Positions 32,980-44,580 of a stretch of 64,000 nt of DNA are shown here, piece after piece; position 1 is the stretch's first letter, and every line of letters begins with the position of its first letter. Position numbers and translations under genes: made by a program. The notes under the pieces were generated by a model that saw only the letters and a list, made by a program, of their open reading frames with translations, was not told the origin of the DNA and did no database searches. This stretch comes from Lunularia cruciata (Eukaryota; Streptophyta; Marchantiopsida; Lunulariales; Lunulariaceae), in the NCBI GenBank assembly GCA_948567375.1, contig OX419762.1:41583034-41647033 (forward strand). Reading direction: 5' to 3'.

Positions 32980-33987
32980 GACCATGAGTTGTTGTTTTCA
33001 ACAAAGGATTTGTGTTCTCAAATGGACGACACATTGCTGCCAAATAAAATTGGGGAAAATCAACCAGCAGTTGCCGCCTGTAGACAATCTTTAAATCTTA
33101 CCTTAAGTTTCGTTAGCCACCACGGTGAATATATGCCGACATTGAGCAAAGGTAATTCACATACTCGACAAGTTTATTCAATGGTTTGATGCATATTGCA
33201 GAGGTCATAGGTGTATGATGCTCGCTTTGTGGTACTTTCTCATCGTGACAATGTTTTTAACTCTATGAGGTTCTAAGGTTAACGTAACTAACTGACATTG
33301 TCCAAGTAGTTCCTCATTCACACTTGAAACCTAAACGTTATTTCCACCTTCAACACATCCATTTCTTTGTCAGATCTTAATATTATGATTTCCAGTATGT
33401 GGGATCGTAGTAGAGTCATATTTATCGCTGTTGTGAAGTAAAGACTTCTTGAAACGAACAGAATCCAGGGCAATGTACTGTGACAGTACGTATTCAAACT
33501 AGTCAGCGTAGAGAACAAATCTGGTACATAACCCTCAATCCGGGTACTGTGCATATTGTACCTTTTTCAGTCTTCATGTTCCCAAATGTGAGATACAAGC
33601 TAGGGCAGTCTGTTTAATCGAGTGATTTGAGATCTGCAACTTCCTGTGGTGAACAGATATCTTAAAAGCAACAACGTACATTCAAACAAGAATCAAAGCC
33701 CTGATGAGCTTCTCCTCTCTTGTGAACCTGGCAAAACATGAGACAATATCACGTATTATACTATTGATACCAGGCATGTCACTAGATATATACTGAGGTT
33801 TCTTAGGCAGTAAAGGACACTTCCGACCATAAACGTCAGCATAATGGCTCCACGGCTTTGCAGTGGGTGAAAGGATGGACAATGGCAAGACTAATGAAAG
33901 AACATTAGAATAAAACCAGATGGCACAGAGAGGTGAAGGTATTGCTCCTGGAAGTAATAAACACCAAGCGAAACCGAGTCGGAAAAG
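32980..33987. other. no gene recognised
   Basis: About 1 kb between the tRNA pair and the 3' end of the START-like gene; short frames without domains. The left part of 33700-33987 is expected to include the gene's 3' untranslated region on the minus strand. No clear AATAAA was found. Confidence 0.4.
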
Positions 33988-34635
33988 TTAAAGGGTGCTA
34001 GCCTTGGATACAAGATCAGTCACAAACACGTTATATCCCAGCGTCATAAATTTGACATTCTCCTCTTCGGTCACACCGTCCCGCGGCGACTGGGCCCCCT
34101 CAAGCTGCACAAAATTCATCCCATCTTGGTCTTCTTTACCTACTGACAGTGTGGCCCTGTAATTGTTCCACCCCAAACTGCTCTTCACCATCTCGTATGT
34201 CAAGGTCATTTTCTCGTGGTCAATGGCTACTAGTTTTTCGTCCGAGAACCAGGACCTCTCGGGGACTTGATTGGCCGTGCAACGCCTGACAGTTCCCTCT
34301 GTATCCCCTGCTCCTTCCCCTTCCAACATGACACATTCAGTGACAAGTGAGCACCAGTCCAGATTGCAGTAGTCTTCTGCAACTTCCCAGAGCTTCTCCG
34401 TAGGCGTACCCGTGATGACTTTGTAAGCTGCTTTCCATTTTACTTCCGTCTTAGTCCCGGCTTGTATCTGATCAGGCTCTGATCTCAGCGCTTTGACTGG
34501 GTCAGTTTCTGACTGCAGCGTCGGTGGTGGTTTAGTTTCTGTCTCGGTTTCGGTGACCACGCTGGCCTTCAATTCCATTCCCCACTTAGCTTCTCGTGTG
34601 CCAATCTTACTGGACTCTACCTCTGATTCTCCCAT
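33988..34635 (-). CDS. lachrymatory-factor-synthase-like START/Bet v 1 superfamily protein
   Basis: The only protein-coding gene here that looks intact: 215 codons from the ATG at 34635 (MGESEVESSK), stop TAA at 33988. The frame stays open 35 codons upstream to another ATG (34740), but a TATA-like box lies between the two, so the inner start is preferred. The N-terminal ~70 residues are Glu/Thr/Lys rich and look disordered (TETETETKPPP). The rest follows the family: VKWKAAYKVITGTPTEKLWE, EDYCNLDWCSL, EGTVRRC, KLVAIDHEKMTLTYEMV, SLGWNNYRATLSV. This SRPBCC/polyketide-cyclase-like fold binds hydrophobic ligands in a cavity; onion LFS isomerises a sulfenic acid, but most plant relatives have unknown ligands, so no reaction is claimed. 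Probably cytosolic; no signal peptide or membrane segment. Single exon. Confidence 0.8.
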   Translation of the reverse strand: MGESEVESSKIGTREAKWGMELKASVVTETETETKPPPTLQSETDPVKALRSEPDQIQAGTKTEVKWKAAYKVITGTPTEKLWEVAEDYCNLDWCSLVTECVMLEGEGAGDTEGTVRRCTANQVPERSWFSDEKLVAIDHEKMTLTYEMVKSSLGWNNYRATLSVGKEDQDGMNFVQLEGAQSPRDGVTEEENVKFMTLGYNVFVTDLVSKASTL

Positions 34636-34684
34636 GATGGGCTCTGAAGTCTTATCTAGTCCAATGGCCAGTTCCTGTCCAGAC

Positions 34685-34692
34685 CTTAAATA
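34685..34692 (-). promoter_or_regulatory. possible TATA box of the START-like gene
   Basis: TATTTAAG on the minus strand, about 50 bp before the ATG at 34635. This spacing would give a transcript start around 34660 and a short leader. Position and sequence only; no other promoter element was identified. Confidence 0.4.
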
Positions 34693-34740
34693 TGTAAGCA
34701 GACAATTAAGCCCGTGTGGAATGATACCTGAGAACTGCAA

Positions 34741-37375
34741 CCAATTACCGATATCAGACTACAAAGTACTAGTCCAAAGCACCCACACAAATGATCAGTT
34801 CATCAAGGTTGGAGGGATGCGCTAATCTAAGTACGTCGAACTCATGAGCTGCGGGAATTGAGGTTCGAGCGTCAACGTTCATGTAGCAAAGTCTGGTTGT
34901 ATGGATATCAATAGTGTAAAAACCCCTTGCAACTTAACGTTGCAGTAGAAAAGGGTAGCTGACCTTGGCCAGATCTTCAACTTTCCACCTAAATTTGCAC
35001 AAATAACGAACTTCAAGCGCCAGCAGGATTGGGCAACATACCGCTGAACACGCAAGCTCTGCGGGGACATCGATCAAAGCAGTCCTATATATACTCGTGC
35101 TGGCATTTCAGCAGTTCATCAGACTAAGAAACAGTTTTATCACAGTTCACACCGGACACACAAAGCAGTCCTTAATTTCAAAGTCGTTTCTTCGTACGAG
35201 AAGCATTACACTCTCATACCGATCTGCGTAGTGTAGATAGACCACTCAACTGTCCTCTTTCCCACCAATTCCATTCCATTCTTCCTGCATCTTTTAGACT
35301 GGAGCCGAAGCCACGATACACACGAGCTCATAAAACACAGTAGTCTGCATATATGTTCCAGTAGTCTTTTTCAGTGGAACACAGCATCAGCTGGTTTACA
35401 GTTTGCTATCCAACATGTGACGCAAGACACAGTGATAGAAGCATGTCCACCTCGATCTGCATCATCGACTACTTTCCTGATTGAATGGAGTTGCTAGAAG
35501 ATGCCCGAGATACGCGAAAGTTACACTAACCTGCTGCGTTTAGGTAGCCTTCGGTCCGAAATTTTGGACTTTGATGAGCCGAGCCAGAGATGATTACGTG
35601 AGAAGAAATCTGGAGCGAACAAACCCTGACAAGTGACTGCTTAGAGTTTACCTGTTTTAGTGCAGCCCCCTAGATGATCTCGAACAAATCTTACTAGGAT
35701 CTGCATGAGGAAACAGCAGCGAGAGGAATCAAAACCTATATTTACATGAATGATAGCTGCTGTCAGAGGACTTGATCGGGTCTGTCTCTAGTTCCAACCA
35801 GGCACTTTTCCTATCTTTGATCCAAGCTCAAAATCTTCGATGAAGCGGCCCGGCGGCCCTCCCACTTGCAGCCATGAATACAGGAAAACTGCACCAGAAT
35901 TGAATGCATGAGCTAACGAGGACCGTCACCGGGTGTTGCAATAATCGACACCCGAGATTACATTATCGTGCGGCCGGTTTCTACGTCACCATGACAAAGA
36001 AGATCCTGGAAACATGTGCCGGGAGAGATAAAAGGCAAAGAAGTCTGACGTGGTCACGTCGCGGTTCTGTTTGTGACGATTGCACCGCGGATTGCCGTCA
36101 CGATTTCACACAGAAGGTCAGACGGGATTCTAGAGACTCGTACAGAATGAATAGGTTATAATAGCTCTTCGGCCGGGAATTGGTACTGTACTGGACAGAG
36201 AAAGGGACTCTTTTCAACTGGCAGTAATGATCGTTTTCTTTTTAGTTTTGGTGAATGCAGGGCAAGACCCTTCCTTTGCACCTTGACAAAAACTGTTTCG
36301 TGCATGTCCTCAGATACCTTTAAAAGATAAAGATTTTATTTGGTATGAGAGGAGTCAAAAAAATAACTTAATTTGTTCACTAGCCTAAGACAGAAACTTA
36401 AGAAATCCCGAAATGCTGGTTCCATTTTCGTCCTAGATCTATCATTCCAAGAACTACTCTTCATAAACAGAAAAAGATATTGTGGGTTAAAGCTTTTGAC
36501 CTTTACTTCTTCTAAATGTGAACAAAGTGTTTCACTTGTTCGTATACAGTTGTTGTCACCCGTTACTCTTAGCTAGAGACGCTTCCCTCGCATTATTGCA
36601 GCTAGAAGGGTCCAAAACCGACTGGCATGACTGATAGAATCGACAAAGGGAAGCACCATGGCCTTCATAGAACCAGCACCCGGAAGTCTTGTTTTTATGG
36701 TACTTGAGGAAAGTATGAATTTCTAACACATTCTGACATCAAACATAACACTGTATAGACTTATGCTTGGAAGTATCATTCTAGGAAGGATAACCAGAGA
36801 ATAAAGTGCAACTTGAGAATTTATGTCATATGTCAATATAAGAATTTATCGAATAAATGTGTCCTTCGTATTGCAGCAAGCAGGCCAGAAAAACTAAAAT
36901 GTTGGACGCTATATGTAAAATATTTGTTACTCCATTCTATTGAATAATCAAATCAAGGTAAACTACCGTACTGAATAATAAACTAAGTATGGATACACTT
37001 TGAGGTAACGTAATGAAGATTGGATTATCGTACCATAGTTTTCCAAGTTGGTGGAGGACATTCATCTCGTCAAAATCTCCTCTCATCAAAAGTTTCCTTG
37101 GTTTTAAAAAGGCTGAAAGGACTACACATTACTTCAACTAAACATGATGGGATTTGATGACCACCTTGCAAATAAATTGCTGGTTTATGCCTGTGGGAAT
37201 ATTATATCTCCAACGAATGAGAACTTGTAGACACGGAGCTTCCACATTCCTTAGTTCCAGAAATCTTATTTAACTTCCAGTTGCTGTAACCACGTGTTCT
37301 CTACCATGTCGAACTTCTGCTTTGGTCAACTACATCCATACGTACATTTGTACTTGTACTCTATATCTTATAACT
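34741..37375. other. 5' flank of the START-like gene; no other gene recognised
   Basis: GC is moderate up to about 36.2 kb, then falls. A plus-strand open frame at 35904-36161 (85 codons, Arg/Cys rich) has no recognisable domain. No tail copy, LTR or tRNA. This is the longest stretch of the window free of identified mobile DNA next to a gene. Confidence 0.4.
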
Positions 37376-37379
37376 ATGC

Positions 37380-37450
37380 CTTATGTTTTATCCTTGTACA
37401 ACATGATGGGTCTTCTCATCCTTCTTGTTATTCTACGCGGTCCCCTTTTC
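37380..37450 (+). repeat. 5'-truncated 3'-tail copy (copy 13)
   Basis: Reads CCTTGTACAACATGATGGG, TCTTCTCATCC, TTCTTGTTATTCTACGCGG, then TCCCCTTTTCTC. It belongs to the CTTGTTAT subtype. No clear target duplication. Confidence 0.7.
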
Positions 37451-40400
37451 TCGTCTTGTACTCTACCACATTGTCCGGAAAGTCAAGAGTATCGGGGTTG
37501 GTTGTAACGGGCTACTTTTTACTTGAGTGAGGCTGGGAAATATACCTGGCTGGGTGAAAGTTCTGGATTTTGTGTTGCTGTGAGTCTTTCCCTTCGTATT
37601 ATATTAGATGCATTTTTCTTCAGCGTTTGTTACGGGTTCTACTATGGGACGGATGTTTTATATATATGTTTCGCTTGAGATGAAATAACATTATGTACAT
37701 CATATGTCCTTCTGAGATAAGGACAAAGGTATTATGTTTGAGAGGACAGACATGTGCACGTACTTCTCTGAGATTGTTCTAGGTGGAATAAGATATTCAA
37801 GAATCTTTTGCAATTCATTTTTATGTGAATTGATGGTCAAGGGAAATACATCTATTTTCATAACTTTATCCGCTTATGAAAATGTTTCTATGGTATATCA
37901 ATTTCGCCAAGATGTGTTCTACATGTCTAACGAGATAGTTTCTTTTAACAAGTATGTTAATGCAACACTCTTAAAAAGATTAGGATTATTTCATAGAGTT
38001 TTCAGAATGTAATTTCTTTTTGGGGAGAAATGAAATATCTTCTTATGTTTGATAGAGTTATATTTACTTTTCTCTCATTCTCTCTTCACATTGTCTCATC
38101 CACGATTGATTGACGGTTAAATCTATCTTTAGTATATGATAGTCAAAGCCTTTCTATCATAGAATAGTGAGAATATATCACATGCTATCTCGGTTTATCA
38201 ACTATTTTAAAGTAATCGGGGTAGATATTTCCACACATATCTTTTGCGATCAGAATTTTAAAATTTCAGAGTACTTTAGATCCAATAATGATGCGGATCG
38301 TTACCTCTTGCTTCAACTATACGCCTCTAAGTTCCCTTGAAGTAGGGTTGTTGGATTTCATTTATTTCACTGTTATAGGAGTAACTTTAAGGATTCGGTC
38401 ATCCACTGCAAAAGCATAATAAAGCAAGATATTGAAGGGAACAAAACCTTTTGTTGGTCTTTCGTTGAGGTTTGAAGTATGCCTCCCTTTTATCTATTTC
38501 GGCTAACCTAGAAGCTTCTTCCGTATCTCATATACTTCATTTATCTCTTGGATAGCGAAATCTACGTAATGGAAACTGAACAGAAATGCTTTATCGGATG
38601 AGACCTTGGGTGAAAGATTTATGAGTAGAAAGAGTACTAAGCGGAATGATGTGACATTGTGATCTAAGGAATAAAATAATTGTGATCCAATTTTACATGA
38701 TATCATGGCCAAAGGACTTCTTTCATTCACTACACTGTCAATGGGTTTCTGTGCATTTTCCCTCCGTAGAATGCAATCCATGAAGCTTACAAGTAGAAAA
38801 TCTTTCCTTGAAAATGCATTCCAATTTAGATGATATAAAATTATTATTATTGTGAGTGAGGTTTGTATGTGTCTTACACCAAAGCTACATCGTCTAAGAC
38901 TGAAGTAGACTATGAGAAGGCTCTCCTAAACAAAGACGAGAGACTATTCTTGCCAAAATTTTAATTCATAATGATGTAGTTGAGTAACTTAGCATGGGAT
39001 ACGACTGATCTTAGATAGATATTATTATTTTACTTGGTAACCTCATTTATAAAAATTAAATTTGTTTGCATAAAAAAAATAAAAATTTAGAGGGGTTATC
39101 AAATATTAGCTAAATATTATTTTGTATAATTAGATATTTTCTTTGTTTTAAATTACCTTTGATTTTGATTTCAGTATCTCAGGGCTAATAATGCTAAAAA
39201 ATCAACTGAAATTTTGATTATAATTATTTTATTTAAATCTTCTAATGTATATATTTTATGATTGATTGTAGATCCTATAATAGATTATAAAAAAAATTAA
39301 TAATAAATTTAAATGATAATGAATTATGTTCAATTTTATTTACTCAAATTAATGAAAATTAATTCTGATTAATAAAATTTTATTTTACAACATATAAATG
39401 TAGGTCATAAGGTACCAAATTAAAGGAAACATAAAGCACTTAGGTCTCATGTTTCTTTTTCTTCTTCCTTTAGGACTTGATTATGATTCATTTTTCACTT
39501 TATGTTGATTAAAACTATACTTTTTTTCCTTGATTCTGAAAATAATGATGCTTTGTTTCACAATGTACCATCGAAGATTAATCCAACGTAAGTTATATGA
39601 TAGAATAATTTTTAAAAAAATTATCACACCTAAGAAACCATAATTGATTTTCCAAGAGTAATGTTCAAGATGGAGATTTACAAGTTTCGTTTTATATTTC
39701 AACAGCATAGTATAGACGAATTCATGCGAAATCTATATCTTATTATATGTGGTAGTTTATAAGATATATAACTTCATCACTCATATGAGAGTTTTCTCTT
39801 GAATTTTAAATGCATTGTGTCGTCAGCCAAGATTCAAGAAAGTAGTTTACCATCTTTGCATCTGAAACATACATCTGAAAGTAGCCGTATAGGGTTTCGC
39901 GGCGCTTTATGTTCCGCTGACAAATAGTTCTAATTTCTTCTTGATCATATCAGATCAGATCATATCATTTCTATTTGATCATATCTTTAAGAATGAAGAA
40001 AAGAAGGAAAAATGTGCTTTATGTCTGCGTGATGACTTTGTCTTAATAGTTGTTTTGTACTGATAGCTCGTTTCCCTTGCCTTACCTTTAATTGGAGTTT
40101 TGGCAAAAGAGAAATTCTTTGATAGTTTAGAATGTCCACTGTGTAAAAGAAATACAAATTTTGAATAATATTTTTGTAGAATAAGTGGTTTCCGTCCCTA
40201 GACTTTAATAAAAATAGCTTTAATTAGATTTTCGGTAAAGAGAAATTCTGTGATATATTAGGACATCCACTGTGTAGCAAAAATTACAAATTTCTAAATA
40301 TTACCAAAGGAGAAATACATTTTTTTAATTCTCGGGTGTCCCCCCACCTCCTTGATGTGCTTCTCGCAATTTCTATTAATAAACATTTTCCTTCAATTAA

Positions 40401-40980
40401 TTCAGTATGAGGAGCTATATAAGTGTTGTGTTGCTAGAAGAAGTTAGATGACGAACCTCCAGTAACATCACTAGCTTAGCTTAGGCATGCTGGTTCGCGG
40501 TTACTACTTTTACGATAAAAAAGAATTTGCTTTTCTTTAGTGGGTGTATTTGCTAATAAAGATTTTGATTCCTTTGTGAAATGTGTAGGATTGAGTGTAA
40601 GAAAGTTGTTTTGTAATGGTGTAACTTTGTAAGAAATATTAGTTTCACTCAAATTAGTTGTATGGGTGGTTAGGGTAAGTCCTTTGTGATCGGTTTGATT
40701 CAGAAACAGTTTCATGATTCAGAGTTGACTAGGGCTTTTCCTATAGAGATGAAGATGTTATCTTGGTTAGATTTGGGTGGGTAGAGCATACTTAAAAAAT
40801 GATTTGAATGATTTTAAATCTGTGAATGTTTTTAGGTTTTCAGGGAATTTTCAAGGAATGTTTTCAGGGAATTTTATTTCAACTTTCAACATTCCTTTAA
40901 ATATCCTTGTCTCTTATCTAGAACGCTCAATGATCTTTTATTTACTTATAAGCGGTGAAACTAAATGTCCTGGCTTTAAA
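37451..40980. other. no gene recognised; local duplications
   Basis: AT content rises towards the right. Frames at 37734-38012 and 38503-38781 lack domains. Three GATCATATC words occur near 39941-39985. A diverged tandem duplication of about 131 bp offset is visible at 40103-40310 (shared GAGAAATTCT and TCCACTGTGTA). Confidence 0.4.
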
Positions 40981-40984
40981 CGGC

Positions 40985-41080
40985 AGAAAGATGACTGCGA
41001 AAAAAACACAAAGGATGGGAAGACCTCCATTAAGCCATACAAGGATGAGAGAAAAGAGGTAGAATGGGGCTAACCCCGAG
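40985..41080 (-). repeat. 3'-tail copy (copy 14)
   Basis: Plus-strand reading GATGACTGCGAAAAAAAC, AAGGATGGGAAGACCTCC, ATTAAGCCATACAAGGATGA, GGTAGAATGGGGCTAACCCC. Both hairpins are recognisable though partly decayed. Confidence 0.75.
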
Positions 41081-43610
41081 GTTTTAATATATCTTTTGCT
41101 TTTAAGTAGATATATATTATGTTATGAACAATATTTTCTGGTCAATATCAAAATAATATATTATTTAATCATGATTATCAACCCTCAAAAGAGATATATA
41201 TTACTCATATTGCAGTATTTATGTTTCTAGTTTAAGCTTGTTGAACTATATATGCAATACTTTCTAGCTTACTCTTATATAAAACATAAAATAACTAAAT
41301 AATCAATGGTTTCATTTACTTATTCTATGGAAAATCATATGTGATTTTATTATACTAATATTATATTATTTTTATGAAATTAATAATATTTAAATGATAT
41401 ATAAAAGCATAATTTAATTTTATCTATTCTATATAATATAAATAGCTAAATAGTAAAATAAATATTATAATCTTTCTAATAAATTATTAAATATAAACTC
41501 ATTTATCGATATTTGAATATTCAAGTCTTCACAAATCATTTGAACATCTGGGATTTTGATGTGTATTTTAGTGAAAAAAAAATTGAATAATACTCAAAAG
41601 AATACGCTAGCATGAGAAAAAAGATGAATTGGTACTAAGTTAAATTTATTATTTTACTAATATCCAAGCTTAAACTATGAATTTTATGGTAAGAGTTTGC
41701 ATTTAGTTATAAAATAGAACTAATAATGCTGAATAAGCAAGAAATATTGCAAGGCTAGCTATATAAGTCACAACATACCAATGTATTTAACTAGAGGGAT
41801 CAGTAATATATTGGCTTGCGTGATGCTATAGCTGGTCTTATATTGATCTAACGTTGTTCAATATTAATATGACATAGAAAATTAACCTATCAATGTTAAA
41901 CATAATCATCATTGTATAACACATAAAGTAGACCGAGTAAGAACTTAATACACTGTACTCTAAATGGAAATGAGGGTTTAATGTAATTCTTTTTTATGTA
42001 TTTGATATGGCTATATGTTTAGTTTTCTGCAGTTAGTTACTGACTTCTTAACCAAGTTATTAGTCACTACTAAATTTCTCTAGCACTTTATACCAAAATC
42101 TAATGGAGTGTCCTGTAATACTTTATTACCTCACTAAGTATTTTTATATTTCTACACACATTCTGAATATTTCCGTAAGAAATTCTTAGATGCCTTAGTA
42201 GTATCATTTAGAAATTTTCATTCAGATAATTTACATGATAAAAATTCAGAAGATTACAGTAACTTTTGTAGTAATTAAGTTGCAATAAAAATATCCTATC
42301 ATCAATAGATTATACAAACAAGATTAAGAATTAAAATACATATCCATGATTAAGACATAATATATAGTTATATAAAAAATAGATTTTATAAAATAAAAAA
42401 TAATCATTTCCTCATTAATATTTATTGATTTAATATTTATTTATTAATTTTTAAATTACTTAGATAATTCTAAGATTTCCTAAAACTGTAAATAACATAC
42501 TATTTACTTTTGGTGCTTTTTATCTTCATAATATAGGATGTATTAGTTAGTGGTGGGAAATAAAGAGAAGAAGTTTGACTTTTAATTGAAGGAAAAATGG
42601 TAGCTTGGATTCTTTAGTGAAAGAGATCAAATAAAAATGAAAGTAAATTAATGTATAAGATTAAATCAAAGTGTATATTTGCAATCACCCCATACAACTC
42701 AACAGGAAAAGAAAGATATTGAAATTTTAAATTTAATAATTATCATTTTAAATGTAGATTGCTTTACAAGGTAGATAACTATTCCAATCTAAAATCCAAA
42801 ATAGAAAAAGATTGAATAAGGTCATTCAAGCTAATCTTGTAATTTAGAGAAATTGATTGAAGATACATTTCTAACATCATATATGTGTATTTATTATTCA
42901 ACACTTGTACTATTTAGATTGTATTTTACTCTCAAGTAGGTATAAGTAGTCAATCTTTTTAAAATTAGATAATTTGGAGTAAAAATTTAGGGATTGGATT
43001 TTTTTTCTCTAATGATAGGCTGTTTCTTAAAATAAAAATCTTCCCATAAGAAGATTAATTAAGTTGATCTTATTAGAATATATTTACTTCCAAGGAAACT
43101 TTCTCTATTGTTGAATTAAATTGAGTGTTTAATTTTGTGATATGTATTATAATATTGTAATAAATTTGATATTTATTTCAATTTATGAAATAAATTTGAA
43201 ATCTATTCTTCTAGGATAATATAAATTATACATATCAAGTAAAAGTGCAAATGAGGAGGTTGGAAGATAAATAGAAAATGATTTTGATAGTAAGTAGCTA
43301 TGCAAAAAAGTAGTCTCCTTTTTTAGTTTACATTAAAAAAGAAAGATAAAAAATTCATTTAGATTATCTCAAATATGATATGATCATGAATCAAGATATA
43401 ATGATGTATCAATATTATGGTAAGATCATAATTCTAGCATTGATGACATTGATGACAACATACAAATTACTCGTGGTTTTTACTCCTTACAAATTTATTG
43501 ATAAGATCAATTTATGGATCTCTACTTAAAAATATTACTTATCAATTAAGTTTGAAATCCACTAAAGGTAGTTCTTATACTTATTTGTGATTTTCTGTGT
43601 GATTTATTGC

Positions 43611-43697
<87 letters not shown>

Positions 43698-44520
43698 CTC
43701 TCTCTCTCTTAAAATATTAAAATTTGTTGTCCATACTTGTCTTTTTAACTTATTGCTCTCAACTACTAAGTTCTAAATTTATTAGTGATTAGTTCCTGAA
43801 TATTCTTCCATAATCTTCCTCTTTTAATCATAAAATAATATATGAATCTTGGATATTTTTAATCAACTATGTAAAGAAGTTAGTATGATAATATTTTCAG
43901 AAATTAAACTATATCTATGATAATATATATTAACACAAAATAAAATAACATTTTAACATCTAGACTTATAATGATTTACGCATTTATTATAAATTTATTC
44001 TGGAACTTAAATTTGAATGAGATATCAAATTAAGTCTCATACAACATTTCTTAAATTTTGATAAAAGGATAAAATGTATATTTATAATTTCAAATCTTAT
44101 TTTCTAGGATTTTATCTTCTATGGAATATAGTTATAAATTTACAGTGTCATATAAGGAGTTTACTTAAATGAAGATAAAGTTTTTATGAAACTTTAACTC
44201 TACATCCAACTTATTATCTCTATTTCAAACTATGACAAATATATAAAACTATTGGAATCTCCACTTCTTTTCAAGAAAAATTAATAATCAACAAAACCTT
44301 GTTTCTTTCTCTATAAAGGTCATGCTAAAATTTAATTTTGCTATAAATATAATATATAGATATTAATAGTAATAAATTATATCAAAAATAAAAATCTTAA
44401 TAAAAATAAATTTTATAAATTTTATTTAATAAAATACAATTTTATGATGATCACTCGTTGAAAAGGAAGAGATATACATTAAGTGTGAGACTACTAGATC
44501 TGTAAAATCTTTAAAGGGGC
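41081..44520. other. very AT-rich DNA, no gene recognised
   Basis: Long runs of A/T-only words and stops in every frame; no mobile-element motif. The compound microsatellite at 43613-43709 is the only structured feature. Confidence 0.45.
43613..43709. repeat. compound microsatellite (TA)n(TC)n
   Basis: An uninterrupted TA tract from 43613 to about 43666 passes directly into TC repeats to 43709, broken twice by TA. Such tracts are length-variable and can extrude. Confidence 0.95.
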
Positions 44521-44580
44521 TTAAACATGTGACCTTGATGGGGTCTTCCCATCCTTCATTTTTCTATGCAGGTTCCCTTG
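44521..44580 (+). repeat. 5'-truncated 3'-tail copy (copy 15)
   Basis: Reads CCTTGATGGGGTCTTCCCAT, CCTTCATTTTTCTATGCAGG, then TTCCCTTGG. The hairpin arms are perfect. It is of the CTTCATTTTTC subtype, as in copies 1, 2 and 4. TGACCTT occurs just left and again about 90 bp to the right, too weak to call as a target duplication. Confidence 0.75.

Noticed and set aside
34493-34825. 110-codon plus-strand frame
   Set aside because: Ser/Val-rich antisense shadow of the START-like gene.
43613-43709. Centromere or origin signal
   Set aside because: A single compound dinucleotide tract is an ordinary microsatellite.
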